From positions 1,275,001 through 1,339,000 of the forward strand of contig CAMRHE010000462.1 in assembly GCA_947044405.1 (NCBI GenBank): a stretch of DNA of 64,000 bases, in the 5' to 3' direction. Both the position numbers and the translations under genes were made by a program. Below are positions 49,200 to 60,848 of the stretch, one piece after another. The notes beneath the pieces are model-generated. The model made no database searches, had not been told where the DNA came from, and saw only the letters and a list, made by a program, of their open reading frames with translations. How positions within the stretch are numbered: the stretch's first letter is position 1; every line of letters starts with the position of its first letter. Source of the DNA: Leptodactylus fallax. Taxonomy: Eukaryota > Chordata > Amphibia > Anura > Leptodactylidae.

Positions 49200-49394
49200 G
49201 TTTCATTGCTACATATGATTCAGTGCTTCATTATGTTCACTTATATTCACATTGTATTACATTGTGAGCTCAATAGAGTTTAAAAAAATTATAATCCATG
49301 TTAGATATCACTTTAGTATCATGGCTGTGTATGTTCCAATATACAGTTATTATTCCAGATACCTGCAGTAAATAGCCGCTCTGGAGCAGCACTT

Positions 49395-49650
49395 GTTTTA
49401 CTGCATTACATGATGCTTGTCATTGAGACTCTCACATGTGGCTTTTAACCTACTATATTGATCAAGGTTAAACATGTTTGACTACACATCATGATCCCAG
49501 CGCGGCATGCAATTTTCATATTATATTGATTTCTCCCTTTTTTTCTTCCATACACAACATCTTGAACTTCGGGGAAATTGGCACATTGTTATTCAGGATT
49601 CAATGTATTCTTCCAGATAGTATTATTGATAGACTATTGACTAGGAGCTA
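49395..49650. promoter_or_regulatory. Candidate conserved non-coding element in the last intron
   Basis: The repeat-free stretch contains TTGATCAAGGTTAAACATG (HNF/TCF-like) and GCATGCAATTTTCATATTAT (POU-like). This is inference from motifs only. Confidence 0.2.
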
Positions 49651-50807
49651 AACAATGACATTTCTATAGTCCTGAATGTGCAGACAAACAATTCTGAAGT
49701 CACTAAAGCATTGGCCTGAAATAAGATGTGGTATTGATTGGTCTATCCTTACCCATCCTTACCCTCGTGAAGATTTCCAAAGAACATATAAATGCACAGT
49801 GAATGTATTCCATGAAATGAGATCTGGTGTCAGCACTAGAATTAGGATATGATTAAGTCCCTGAAAGAAATTATGGATTAATCACCCTAATGTAGGAGAG
49901 CTCAGATAAAAGGATATGTTTCAGGTTTACTTACTGTAATGCATGCAAGGTCTTATCACTAAAATTAGTGCATGAAGTATTAAAGCCTACTTAACAAACT
50001 TTACATAAATCAGTAGTATAGTGTGTGGAACAACACTATATGTAGCTATTATATGACTCTATATGTAGTTTGCTTTTCTTCGTGCACTGGTGGGTGGAGA
50101 ATAAACTGCACAGTAAGTAGTACCTATAACCATTGCAGGACATATATAGAGGCACTGATGTGAATAAAGTACTTGCAAACAGTAGATAAAACACAAGACA
50201 ATTTATCCAAAAGGTATTATTCAGTCAGTAGTGGCTAAAAGGAAAGACAAAGCCGAGACTGTCCCTATAGTAAGGATACATCAGCTGTGTATAGTTATAG
50301 CACTCTCCTTACCACCCTACCGTGGTATCAATACCTCCCACAGTGAACCTCTATAAAAGTGGTCCTTATAGGCAGTAACACCTAACCCCTACACATCAGG
50401 GAGTAGGCCTATAGCAACTGTCAGATATTAGGTAGATAATGGGGAGCTGCTGAAACATAGAATAGTGGCTATTCTCAGTAATGGAGCATCAGAGCTCCAG
50501 GAACTGCAGTTTTTACTGCATTTCTGCATCCGTACTACCATTCCCTACTGTGAACCTGAGTCTGAACCCTGAATGGTTTTTCACCCTCTGTGACATGGTA
50601 ATGCCAAAGTAGGTAGATTTGACATATCTTTTTGAAAAAAAAAAAAAAAAAAAAGCTTTTTGGATTGTAATACTATTAGATTTTACAGTAAAAGGCTTAT
50701 GTCATGAAGAATATTGTTTCTAGTTAAGCCCAGTCCAGTCCATATTTCCAAATGCTCTTGATATTTATACATACTTTAACCACTTCATGACCAGGCCATA
50801 TTCCCTG

Positions 50808-51300
50808 GTTGATAACCATTTTTTTTTTTTTTTCAGTTTTCATTCAGGTTATTCAAATAATTTTTGCATCGCATCTTTTTTCAATGATATATATATATAG
50901 GGCTTTATTTTATTGTATTTTACTCATTTTATTAAAAAGTTGTACAACACAATATACCATACAGATAAGTGTAAAAAAGGAGACATCAGAAAAGTCTCTA
51001 CACAGATGCTTTACAAAGCATACAGAAGCAAAACAAAAGTAAACAGAAATAGATAAAAAAAAAACATTGCTGCAATTTCCATGTCAAAAGCAGAGCAGGT
51101 AATAAATATCCCAAGAGGAAGTCCAGGAGGGAGTATCCATGTTGACCTGTATATAGCATTAGCATTCCTGTTTTTTTTATTTTTTTAAAATAGCACAAAG
51201 TGCTACAAAATATATTTTTTTAAATAGTTTTTCCTCTCCATTACAGTAAATTTTATGTAGGTGGCACTTAGTTTTATGTCCCTGAGGTTCTAAAATTTTT
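50808..51300. repeat. T-rich dispersed repeat, copy 2, with an inserted segment
   Basis: It matches the copy at 28976 at TTCATTCAGGTTATTCAAAT, ATATAGGGCTTTATTTTAT and TAGCACAAAGTGCTAC. About 260 bp near 50910-51165 have no counterpart in copy 1 and may be an insertion, with LINE-tail-like sequence (GTTGTACAACACAATATACC). Confidence 0.55.
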
Positions 51301-51512
51301 CATGTGGGTGAGGTAGTGACATTTTTTTTTTTTTTTTTAATTTTACTTTCTTTTTTCGTCATTCTTTCCCTTTTGTGTGCCCACCATATGGTCATAATCA
51401 GTGGCGTAACTAGGAATGGCTGGGCCCCAAGGCGAACATTTGAAATGAGGCCCCCCCAACCCCCCCGGACCGCCCCTCCAACTGCCCCTCTTACCCGCAC
51501 AAACTACATTCC

Positions 51513-52003
51513 TGCACACACTATTATGCGTCATAGTGGCCCCTACATACACTATTATGCCCCATAGTGGTCCCTGCACACAGTATTATGCCCCATAGTG
51601 GCTCCTTAACACAGTATTATGCCCCATAGTGGCCCCTGAACACAGTATTATGCCCCATAGTGGCTCCTTAACACAGTATTATGCCCCATAGTGGCCCCTG
51701 AACACAGTATTATCCCCCATAGTGGCCCCTGCACAGTATTATGCCCCATAGTGGCCCCTGCACACAGTATTATGCCCCATAGTGGCCCCTGCACACAGTA
51801 TTATGTCTCATAGTGTCCCCTGCACACAGTATTATAGACCATAGTGGCCCCTGCACACAGTATTATGCCCCATTGTGGCCCCTGCACACAGTATTATGTC
51901 CCATAGTGGCCCCTGCACACAGTATTATGCCCCATAGTGGCCCCTCCACACAGTATTATGCCCCACAGTGGCCCCTGCACACTGTATTATGCCCTATTGT
52001 GGA
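51513..52003 (+). repeat. 31-bp minisatellite, about 16 units
   Basis: The unit reads CACACAGTATTATGCCCC then ATAGTGGCCCCTG, with an exact 31-bp period (for example 51860 to 51891). Units differ at a few positions (ACTATTATGCG, CATTGTGG, TATAGACC), and one is shortened. Open frames across it are repeat artefacts. Confidence 0.9.
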
Positions 52004-52481
52004 CCACCCATGAACAATTAGCATACTCTGGAGTATTTTCAGACTTCAGAGTATACCGATCGGAGACCCAGGGGAGGATACAAACAACAAAAAACAATGT
52101 TACCTACCTCTCCCTGGCTCCGGCGCATTCCCCCCCAACTTCGGCCATCTTTAATGTTGGACCAAATTTCGCGTGAGCCGGGACGGTGTCGCGACGCATA
52201 ATGACCCAGGCCCTGGCCCACGGTGACGTCACCAAACAGGCCCAAAGCCTGCGGAGCGTAGAAGAGGTAAAAACAGTGTTTTTTTATGTTCCTTCACCTC
52301 CCCTGGGCCTCTGATCGTTATACTCGGGGGTCTGAAAAGACCCCAGAGTATAATGATATCAGTTTTGCGGGGTTCACGGCCCGCAGCCTCACTTACCGAT
52401 CCCCGCTCCTGCTCACATTCAACTCCGCCTCCACAGAATGGGAAGCGCAGGCGGCCGTGGGCAGGAGTGGGGATTGTTAAG

Positions 52482-52534
52482 TAAATAGGGCCCGTTACCT
52501 GCTGGGGTTACACCAGCAGGTAACGGCCTATTTA
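52482..52534. repeat. Short inverted repeat (hairpin)
   Basis: The arms are TAAATAGGGCCCGTTACCTG and the inverse ending GGTAACGGCCTATTTA, with two extra bases in the left arm. They surround a short loop, GGGTTACAC. It lies within the probable hAT-like element. Confidence 0.75.
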
Positions 52535-52731
52535 AAAAATGGCCTGGGCGCTGTGGCAGCCGCTACCGCTGCTACCCCGGTAGTTACCTAGTATATACTC
52601 ACATGACCTCTGTGTATACAGTGATCACAAAGGCAGGGGTGGTAATAAACCATCCCTTTCTTCTCTCTGGGGAGTCCGGTTGGCACAAGTGCAGCTGCTA
52701 TTACTCCAAAGACATACATGAATATGACATA

Positions 52732-54335
52732 CAGTGGGGAAAAAAAGTATTTAGTCAGCCACCAAATGTGCAAGTTCTCCCACTTAAAAAGATGAGAGAG
52801 GCCTGTAATTGACATCATAGGTAGACCTCAACTATGAGAGACAACATGAGAAAACAAATCTAGAAAATCATATTGTCTGATTTTTAAAGAATTTATTTGC
52901 AAATTATGGTGGAAAATAAGTATTTGGTCAATGACAAAAGTTCATCTCAATACTTTGTTATATATCCTTTGTTGGCAATGACAGAGGTCAAACGTTTTCT
53001 GTAAGTCTTCACAAGGTTGGCACACACTGTTGCTGGTATGTTGGCCCATTCCTCTATGCAGATCTCCTCTAGAGCAGTGATGTTTTGGGGCTGTCGCTGG
53101 GCAACATGGACTTTCAACTCCCTCCAAATGTTTTCTATGGGGTTGAGATCTGGAGACTGGCTAGGCCACTCCAGGACCTTGAAATGCTTCTTACGAAGCC
53201 ACTCCTTTGTTGCCCTGGCGGTGTGCTTGGGATCATTGTCATGCTGAAAGACCCAGCCACGTTTCATCTTCAATGCCCTTGCTGATGGAAGGAGGTTTGC
53301 AGTCAAAATCTCACGATACATGGCCCCATTCATTCTTTCATGTACACGGATCAGTCGTCCTGGTCCCTTTGCAGAGAAACAGCCCCAAAGCATGATGTTG
53401 CCACCCCCATGCTTCACAGTAGGTATGGTGTTCTTTGGACACAACTCAGCATTCACTCTCCTCCAAACATGACGAGTTGTGTTTCTACCAAAAAGTTCTA
53501 CTTTGGTTTCATCTGACCATATGACATTCTCCCAATACTCTTCTGGAACATCCAAATGCTCTCTAGCAAACGTCAGACGGGCCCAGATATGTACTGGCTT
53601 AAGCAGGGGAACACGTCTGGCACTGCAGGATCTGAGTCCCTGGCAGCGTAGTGTGTTACAGACGGTAGCCTTTGTTACGTTAGTCCCAGCTTTCTGCAGG
53701 TCATTCACTAGGTCCCCCCGTGTGGTTCTGGGATTTTTGCTCACTGTTCTTGTGATCATTTTGATCCCACAGGGTGAGATCTTACGTGGAGCCCCTGATC
53801 GAGGGAGATTATCAGTGGTCTTGTATGTCTTCCATTTTCTAATTATTGCTCCCACAGTTGATTTCTTCACACCAAGCTGCTTGCCTATTGCAGATTCAGT
53901 CCTCCCAGCCTGGTGCAGGTCTACAATTTTGTTTCTGGTGTCCTTCCACAGCTCTTTGGTCTTCACCATAGTGGAGTTTGGAGTGTGACTGTTTGAGGTT
54001 GTGGACAGGTGTCTTTTATACTGATAACAATTTCAAACAGGTGCCATTACTACAGGTAATGAGTGGAGGACAGAGGAGCCTCTTAAACAAGAAGTTACAG
54101 GTCTGTGAGAGCCAGAAATCTTGCTTGTTTGTAGGTGACCAAATACTTATTTTCCACCATAATTTGCAAATAAATTCTTAAAAAATCAGACAATGTGATT
54201 TTCTAGATATGTTTTCTCATTTTGTCTCTCATAGTTGAGGTCTACCTATGATGTCAATTACAGGCTTCGCTCATCTTTTTAAGTGGGAGAATTTGCACAG
54301 TTGGTGGCTGACTAAATACTTTTTTTTCCCCACTG
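52732..54335 (-). mobile_element. Intact Tc1-like transposon (IR/DR type)
   Basis: The 1604-bp element begins CAGTGGGGAAAAAAAG, ends with its inverse, and is flanked by TA on both sides, the Tc1/mariner target duplication. Its terminal inverted repeats are about 200 bp (52732-52930 and 54136-54335). Each contains an outer and an inner direct repeat of the core GTATTTRGTCA about 170 bp apart, the IR/DR layout also seen in Sleeping Beauty-type elements. The transposase lies on the minus strand, antisense to MAML3. Similar sequences are, to my knowledge, widespread in fish and frogs. Confidence 0.93.
52947..53969 (-). CDS. Tc1-like DD34E transposase, uninterrupted
   Basis: This is an uninterrupted 340-codon ORF starting ATG-GTG-AAG (MVKTKELW), a usual length for Tc1 transposases. 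Such enzymes cut the element out and insert it at TA. Residues 1-110 hold two helix-turn-helix segments (for example [17 protein letters not shown]) separated by a GAPRK motif that resembles the usual GRPR hook. The catalytic triad is visible: D153 in IWSDETK, D244 in [10 protein letters not shown] and E279 in [10 protein letters not shown]. There are 34 residues between the second D and the E, so the type is DD34E. A Gly-rich box ([19 protein letters not shown]) lies at 187-205. All motif residues are present, so it could be functional. It sits centrally between the element's inverted repeats and is transcribed opposite to the host gene. It is not a host gene. Confidence 0.93.
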   Translation of the reverse strand: MVKTKELWKDTRNKIVDLHQAGRTESAIGKQLGVKKSTVGAIIRKWKTYKTTDNLPRSGAPRKISPCGIKMITRTVSKNPRTTRGDLVNDLQKAGTNVTKATVCNTLRCQGLRSCSARRVPLLKPVHIWARLTFAREHLDVPEEYWENVIWSDETKVELFGRNTTRHVWRRVNAELCPKNTIPTVKHGGGNIMLWGCFSAKGPGRLIRVHERMNGAMYREILTANLLPSARALKMKRGWVFQHDNDPKHTARATKEWLRKKHFKVLEWPSQSPDLNPIENIWRELKVHVAQRQPQNITALEEICIEEWANIPATVCANLVKTYRKRLTSVIANKGYITKY

Positions 54336-54524
54336 TACATATACTCAAAGGACAGTAAGTGGTTAAAATAATGCTTAGATTCCAGAAATAACATTGAAAT
54401 ATTGCCACCTGCTGTTTCTTTTCAACAGACTTTCTCTGTCCACCTCAGTAAAGGTGGACGTGCCTGCTCAATTTTGCCTCTTTTTCTGCTCCTTTATATA
54501 TGCAAGAATCCCTGGTGTTATGAA

Positions 54525-54674
54525 CTGGCTGCCTCTAAAGCTGAAGCATCTTCTCTGCTTGTCAGAGGAGATGCTAAGCAAGTGGTAAGAGAGTGAGACA
54601 GGCTTGCTGGAATTGCACTTGCTGAAATCATCTCTGACAAGCAGAGAAGAGCTGTTTCAAAAGCAGCCAGATAA
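54525..54674. repeat. Inverted repeat with ~60-bp arms
   Basis: TTCTCTGCTTGTCAGAG at about 54550 and CTCTGACAAGCAGAGAA at about 54631 are exact inverses. Flanking CTGGCTGC/GCAGCCAG and AGCAAGTG/CACTTGCT also pair. It is probably a small MITE; no target duplication was identified. Confidence 0.65.
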
Positions 54675-54829
54675 TTATGTAAGGAAACTTTCTACAGATT
54701 CGGTGTCTAGAGCAGAGAGAAAAAGCTAAACTGTGCATATGTATCAATCTCGCCACAGTTACTGACCTGGACACAGTAAAGGATATTCATAGAAACATCA
54801 GGTGGATCTATTTTTTCAATAAATGTAAA

Positions 54830-55030
54830 TAATAAATAATAATAATAACTTTACTTATATAGCGCCAACATATTCCGTAGCACTTTACAAATTAGAGGAC
54901 ACATGAACAGACAATATGAGACATTACAATGTGACAAAGAAATAAACATATGAAACAATAGGAGTGAGGGCCCTTCTCTCAAGAGCTTACATTCTAGGAG
55001 GAGATAGGGGACACAAGAGGTCAGAGGGCT
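54830..55030. repeat. Repeat sharing the SINE tail
   Basis: An (AAT)n run is followed by TTATATAGCGCCAACATATT, GTAGCACTTTACAAATTAGAG and CTCTCAAGAGCTTACATTCT. This is a dispersed element of a type I recall as common in frogs. Confidence 0.6.
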
Positions 55031-55237
55031 TGTTTGCTACCATGGTCCAGCCATCTTTTAATAGAAAAGGTTGTGTAACTGAAGCTGTATGAACCCGTCA
55101 CCAGCCAGTATCTGAGAATACACTATATTTATGGGCTGGATTTAACCACAAACAGTATTCTTCATTGAACAACTCCTTGAACAGGTCTATACATTTAAAT
55201 GTTGACCTAATTTCATTATCGTTCTTCTTATTTGCAG

Positions 55238-56217
55238 GTTCTCCGCAGGATATTGCAGTTGCAAGAAACCAAGCAGCTCTTCAGAATATGAGAGCATCCC
55301 GAATGATGGCACAGAATACTGGTATGCTTTCTATGGGTCCATCACAAAATCCTGCCACAATGCCTACAGGACCTCTGCAGCCAGAAATGGGTATGGCACC
55401 ATACAGCAACACAACCCCAGGTCAGCCAGGCATGTATAGTATGAACACGGGAATAAACCAAATGATGCAGCACCCAAACCAAAACAGCATAAATATGGCC
55501 CACAGTGCTGTGCAAGGCCCGCGGCAACCCAATTCAGGACAAGCAATGGGAATGGTTGGAGGATTCAGTCAGAATATGCTTGTAAACTCTGTGATGACCC
55601 AACAACATCAGCAAATGAAGGGTCCTGTAGGTCAACCTATGACCAGAGCTCAAGCACCAAGACTGCAAAACATGATGACATCCATACCCCAGGGTGCACA
55701 AAACTGGCCTCAACGTGGATTACAAGGAATGAGAACTAGTGGTGAAATGGGGGCTTATAATAATGGATCAGGTTATCCAATGCAATCTGGGCAGTCAAGA
55801 ATGAGCAAACAGCATTTTCAGCAAGGACTCAGTCAAACTGTTGTTGATAGCACAGGAGCAGTAAGAGCCCTAAACCCCGCAATGAGCAGACAAATGATGC
55901 AGTCATTGCCTGGACAGCAAGGCGCAACTCAACCCAGACAAATGATGCCTAGCATGAACCCTGGTGTTCCCAGTATGGCCAGTTTCAGTCAAGCTCAAAC
56001 TCAGCAATTACCTGGTGGAAACTTTGCTCAGAGCAACCAGGGTCAGGGTTACGACAGGAACCCTGGTCAGGACATGTCATATAGTTATACCGATGCAAGC
56101 GCTGGTCCTTTTTCAAGTCTAGCTGATGGTACAGACTTAGTAGACTCCATTATGGGCAGAGGACCTGGAGATGAGTGGATGCAAGAACTGGACGAATTGT
56201 TTGGAAATCAGTCTTAA
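55238..56217 (+). CDS. MAML3: MAML3 terminal coding exon with stop
   Basis: The exon starts after a CTTCTTATTTGCAG acceptor. Two bases complete a Gly codon, then 325 codons run to TAA at 56215-56217. The protein is rich in Gln, Met, Asn, Pro, Ser and Gly, as expected for the disordered activation region of Mastermind-like coactivators. It begins SPQDIAVARNQAALQNMR and ends with an acidic tail, DLVDSIMGRG then PGDEWMQELDELFGNQS. That tail is the clearest paralogue marker: as I recall, MAML3 ends with a GDEWMQELDELFGN-type sequence, whereas MAML1 and MAML2 end differently. With the two upstream exons it gives 430 residues, roughly the C-terminal third to two fifths of a protein of about 1100 residues. 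No frameshift or internal stop is visible. Confidence 0.93.
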
Positions 56218-57404
56218 CAATAGAATGAAAGAATCATCCTGGGCTAAATGGAAAATGACAGTACAACTGTCCATATCTGTTCTGTACAGATGAGTTCAAC
56301 TGCAGGCAGTTCTAGAAATGTCAGGTAGTAAAGCATCCCCGTTGAGGTGGTGGAAGTACTGCATGTTTTAAGATGAGCGTTCAGTGCAGAAGAATGTTCT
56401 GTGGTCTGGGGCCTCAAAAAGTAGAAGCTGACTAACGGTGAAAGAGTCTGGTCGGCTCTACGGTGAAAGGTCATAATCGGTGACACAGCTTCATGAGCTA
56501 GACATAGGCTAAAGGTTTGCACAATAATACCAGAAATTGAAATATGTTTATATCAAGGGAGAAGAGATGCTTCAGTATGGAGTAAAATAATTTATTTGAT
56601 GTTTCTGATACTTTTGGCTAACAGGCTTAGCCAGCAACCATAATGTTTTAAAAAGCGAATGGGGAGGAAGCTGTTACAAGTGTCACAGCAGTACTTCTGG
56701 AAATAAAATATGCCATACCCTTAAAGTGATAAGAGGAATCAATATAAATAAAGCCTAAGTAAATTATAGAGAGAGATACAATGCATAGATTGCACAAGAT
56801 GTTCAGCAAATTTTCACTGCTATATATCAAATGGATGCTATATGAATGGTAGACTAACAGCTACAGTAGATCATATTTTGGATACAAATAATGAACCGCC
56901 ATACCTTTATAGGTCACAGATAAGTATTAATGTACACATAGGCGGAGACTGTCCTATACACAGGGTGATCAGCACAGCAGTCGCCTGTATTTCCAGCAAA
57001 TATAAATTCTCTTTTTTGTAAATGTATTCCTTTCATTATTGCTTCTACTACAGTATAAATAAAGTGGAGATAAAAAATAAAGACGGGTCATTTCAGTAGA
57101 ATGTAGAATCACTGTATATGAATATATACATATGTATTTGTGGTACAGAGAGTACGCGTCCACTGCTGCTACAAGGGTTAAGACAGTTCTGTGCCAAAAC
57201 AGCAGTCCTGGGCTTTTCAATGACTTTAGTGTCATATTTTAACCAGATGAAATGGCTGCATTTTTGTTTCTTTCCTTCTACAACATACTGTTCCTGAATT
57301 ATACTTTATGGTCTCAATGGCTTCAGCAAATTTTTTTTTTACAATCAGATTTTATTAAAGTTTCAAATTTTAGAAAAAGAGAAGAAACAAAGAAAATATA
57401 TTAA

Positions 57405-57905
57405 AGCGTAACTAAACTTTTTTTTTTTTTTTTTTTTTTTTTATAAATTCATAGTTCAGATAAAGATACCAAACTTTGGTAATGTAGTTTATATAAAAAA
57501 AGTGCCTGTTTCTTCACATATTTGCCTACTTCTTCCACTGATCAAATCTGTACATTAGAACTCTATGGAGAGGGAAGAGGGAGGAACAGGGAAATCTGTA
57601 ATATCGGGCTTATCAGGAATTACTCTCCAGCCTTTTTCTGACAAAAATTACTTAGTTAATGCTGTAGACAGTCTCGTATGTCTGTCTTTTTTCCTTATCC
57701 TCCTCCCCCAATCCATAGAGCCCTAGTAAACTGACACTACTTGTGTATGGAGTACAGACTGAAATCACTCAGGTAAGAAGTAAAGACTGGTGTAACTCTT
57801 AAAGACACAGGCACTTTTCTTTTTGTGATATATATAGTGCAAAGATTGTTCCCTTCACCTGTACTATTGTTTTATGAAAAAAATAAATAAAAGTTTACTT
57901 ACGCT
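57405..57905. mobile_element. 501-bp TTAA-flanked MITE in the MAML3 3'UTR
   Basis: TTAA occurs at 57401-57404 and 57906-57909. The ends are AGCGTAACTAAACTTT and AAAGTTTACTTACGCT, which are inverse with one mismatch. It contains a long T tract near the left end and two AATAAA hexamers (57882-57891) on the + strand near the right end. Confidence 0.85.
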
Positions 57906-60432
57906 TTAAGGGAACATATCAGTACATGTGACGAAAGCCTAGTCCTTCGTCTGATATAAAACTTTGGGTCTCTGTACACAAGGGTACATGAATTGCCTCT
58001 AAGACACAGCCGTAGTACAGGTGAAATAATGGCATATTTGCACTGCTATATAATGGTAAATGTTGATATCCTAATGTGTAGCCCAAGAATAAAGTTGTTT
58101 TTGATACCATCATGGTTTGAAGAGTGAGTCTTATGAGCATAAACATGTTTGACAGTTGTGCAGTGCCAGTCTTGCAGCTGGTAGATGGCATTACACTAAT
58201 ATACTTGCAAATAATAAAGTTGTTGGTCACTTTGTGCTAAAGAAACTGCGCCAACCATACTTTTGTATCCTCACAACTATTTTTTCCTGTTGGCTCACCT
58301 TTTGCGGATTGACAACTGTCTCCAATATCCAGGAAAACTGCCAAGTGATTTACCAGTCAGAAGAGTTTATTGGAGAACTGTAGTTGTAATAATTGCAATA
58401 CTTAGACATCTAAGAATACATTGTGCAGCCCCTATGGGTTGTTTGTCCTCAATTTGAGCTTTGTATCCTCTGTTTTATAATATGCAGGTGACCACACAGT
58501 CACCTTGCAGTACTGGGAGAATGCCACCCTATGACCGCATTCTCTGCTCATCAAATGGGATAGTTCTTCTACAGTCTGTGCAGGCAGTTGTGTAACAGGC
58601 CGCATACTGTATCTTTAGTGTATACCAGTGGAGGCAGCACCCAGAGCCTTGTGCATGCAGAGACATCTGCTCCAGGCAGTCAACTGGGTTGTAACTGTAG
58701 AATCTGTTTCAACGTATTTTCTAAGACTGATATAATTTCTTGACCCTAGTTCTTAGGAATTATAAAACACTATGGGGGATATTCATCAAATCCCTTAAAT
58801 AATTCCAAATTGTCGATTTGTGACTATTTAATGCCACTTGCAACTATGTTACTCACAATTGCCAATTTTTTATGTTATCCTTGCTGTTTTGCTGAAAGTG
58901 GGTGGGGCGCCCTGCCATCCATACCATATTCTTCAACACTGAAATGATGGCAGAATCTACAGCAGCGCCGGTTTGCACCTTGGCACAAGGATGTCAGAAG
59001 CGCCTAATTCAAATGAGGTGTAAAATAGGCTGGTCTTGATGAATCCCCCCCCCCTCCAATATTTTCTCTTGATTCACTTACACAAATCTTATAAAATTTA
59101 TTTGCAGCCATCAGAGAGATGACAGATCTGCTAGTGTGCCACAGCCCAAATATCTGAACTCTTTACAGTCCATATAGTTCATGGGTGCAAATCTGAGGAT
59201 CTGTCATGACAGCACAACTTAATTTGTCTTTCTGTGACTAGATACTCTTGCTTCACTTCCCACAGCAACTACTGTCCCCAGTTCAAAAACACAGAACTCT
59301 TGACCAATTTCTTACATTAGTCTTATAAGGTTGGGTATACACATTAAATAAATATTGGCCAAACCTACTGTTGTCGGTTGAACCTTTTAGTGTGTATGGC
59401 AGTGTCCCGACTCTTCCCCAATAGTAGATGTCAGAGGAGAGATGGATGGGATTGTTGGATTTCAACATGTCCAGTCATTTTTCCCACCAGAGATAAACTG
59501 TCGGCAGAGGTGTGTGGCAGCAGATTTTCCCCCTCTTTCCATTAAGAACACGTGTGTGCTCAGGTGAGCTAAACATGCATGTGTATGGTCAGAAGGAGTA
59601 GCTGTGAGCTGAACAAATGTTATGACCACCTCATTATAATGGTCATATTATCTACACAGGGTGGAAGTTACCATTTTGTGAGTTAAACCAGTGTGAGAAT
59701 TTTTATATATTTGTACTTTTTACTTTACTATCTTTAGAATGAAACAGTATATAATCTCATTTACAGTACATGCCTGAGCGTACCAAAATTGACAAATGAC
59801 TTAAGTGACTATGAATATCGAATGTTTACAAAGTGGTGGTTTCTGCTGTGCTTATGCAAAAGGTATGCTTAAAGAGGCTGTCCTAAAATCATAAAGTTTT
59901 ATTAAAATGAGCACATTAAGTGCTTCCTCCTTTCAGTATATTATATTCACTGATTCATTTCCTGAGGTGTGCGGCTACAACAAGCATGTTCACAGATACA
60001 TGCAAAATTATATACAGTATAATGTCTGTGGACACTCATTATGTAAACAAGCAGAGATGTGGCTGTATGTAACACACTCCTTCTCCATGGACTTTTTGTA
60101 TATAAGCAAACAAAAGATCTAGTATAGTCCCTGAGATTTTCCCTTAGGGAATGAATCGCTGCTTATGATACAGTGCAATCCCCTACTATGTACTCATGTT
60201 CATATAAGTGACAGATAGACATATGGATGTGGATAAAAGTAGATTGTCTGTTGTCATTGTAAAGCTTCCTCCAAATGCTCTCCACATAGGGACCAAGTAA
60301 TATATAGACAGATTATGTTCCTTTTTTTATCTATGGTGCTGATGTAAATGTTTGAAAAAAAAATGGTTATTTGTAAATATCTTTTTACAATACTGCGGAT
60401 ATCACTGGGTCTAATGTCTGTACAAATATATA

Positions 60433-60443
60433 AATAAAATAAA
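60433..60443 (+). promoter_or_regulatory. MAML3: Predicted MAML3 poly(A) signals
   Basis: Two overlapping AATAAA hexamers lie at 60433-60438 and 60438-60443, just after TGTCTGTACAAATATA. They are followed by an AT-rich run and a TGTTTGTTT stretch that could act as a downstream element. A further AATAAA at about 60724 is a weaker alternative. Confidence 0.5.
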
Positions 60444-60848
60444 ATATATAATTATATATATAAATATATAAATACTGTTTGTTTAAAATAGAGTATTTTT
60501 ATTTCTTTCTCTATCTCATCATTGATGCGGTGGTATTGCACTTCAAATAACATCAAATTTAATTTTGTACTGTTTATCTGACATCAACCTTCACCATTCA
60601 GATCATATTTTTCTTTAGAATTTTTTTTTTAGAGTTTTCTGATTTTTTTATTGGGTTGCTTCTTGGAATTGTAGATTCTTGGGCTGTAGAAAAGGTGATA
60701 TTGGCATACCACTTTTGATGAAAAATAAAATGTTATATAAACAGAACCATTGTGTGGACTCTGAATAAGCAATTGCCATATAACCTGTTTTCATTTAGTG
60801 GATTTAGTGGAGCTTATGGCCAGAAAGAACAATTTTCTCCAAAAATTG

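Larger units (their letters stand above)
51399..52590. mobile_element. Probable hAT-like element containing a minisatellite
   Basis: The left end CAGTGGCGTAACTAGG is a hAT-type terminus. A possible decayed right end is GGTAGTTACCTAG near 52577. Between them lie a G/C-rich stretch, a 31-bp minisatellite (51513-52003) and an inverted repeat (52482-52534). No target duplication is recognisable, so the right boundary is uncertain. Confidence 0.5.
45705..55237 (+). other. MAML3: Last MAML3 intron
   Basis: This 9533-bp phase-1 intron runs from GTGAGA to TTTGCAG. It holds a fragment of the GGGGCCCCACGTGG repeat near 46160, a (TA)n tract at 49163, a hAT-like left end with a 31-bp minisatellite (51399-52003), an intact antisense Tc1 transposon (52732-54335) and an inverted repeat at 54525. 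Confidence 0.88.
56218..60460 (+). other. MAML3: MAML3 3' untranslated region (predicted)
   Basis: It begins after TAA at 56215-56217. The first convincing clustered poly(A) signals not inside a transposon are overlapping AATAAA hexamers at 60433-60443, giving a UTR of about 4.2 kb. A 501-bp TTAA element (57405-57905) and a long T tract (57419-57442) interrupt it. Several AU-rich and TTGTAAATAT-like stretches precede the end. The true end could be earlier (AATAAA in the inserted element) or later (AATAAA near 60724). Confidence 0.6.

Noticed and set aside
51513..52003. Regular repeats that might suggest a CRISPR-like array
   Set aside because: The units are directly tandem with no unique spacers, and the genome is vertebrate. 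It is a minisatellite.
53479..53988. 169-codon plus-strand ORF within the Tc1 element
   Set aside because: It is antisense to the transposase, with no protein motif; a shadow of the real frame.
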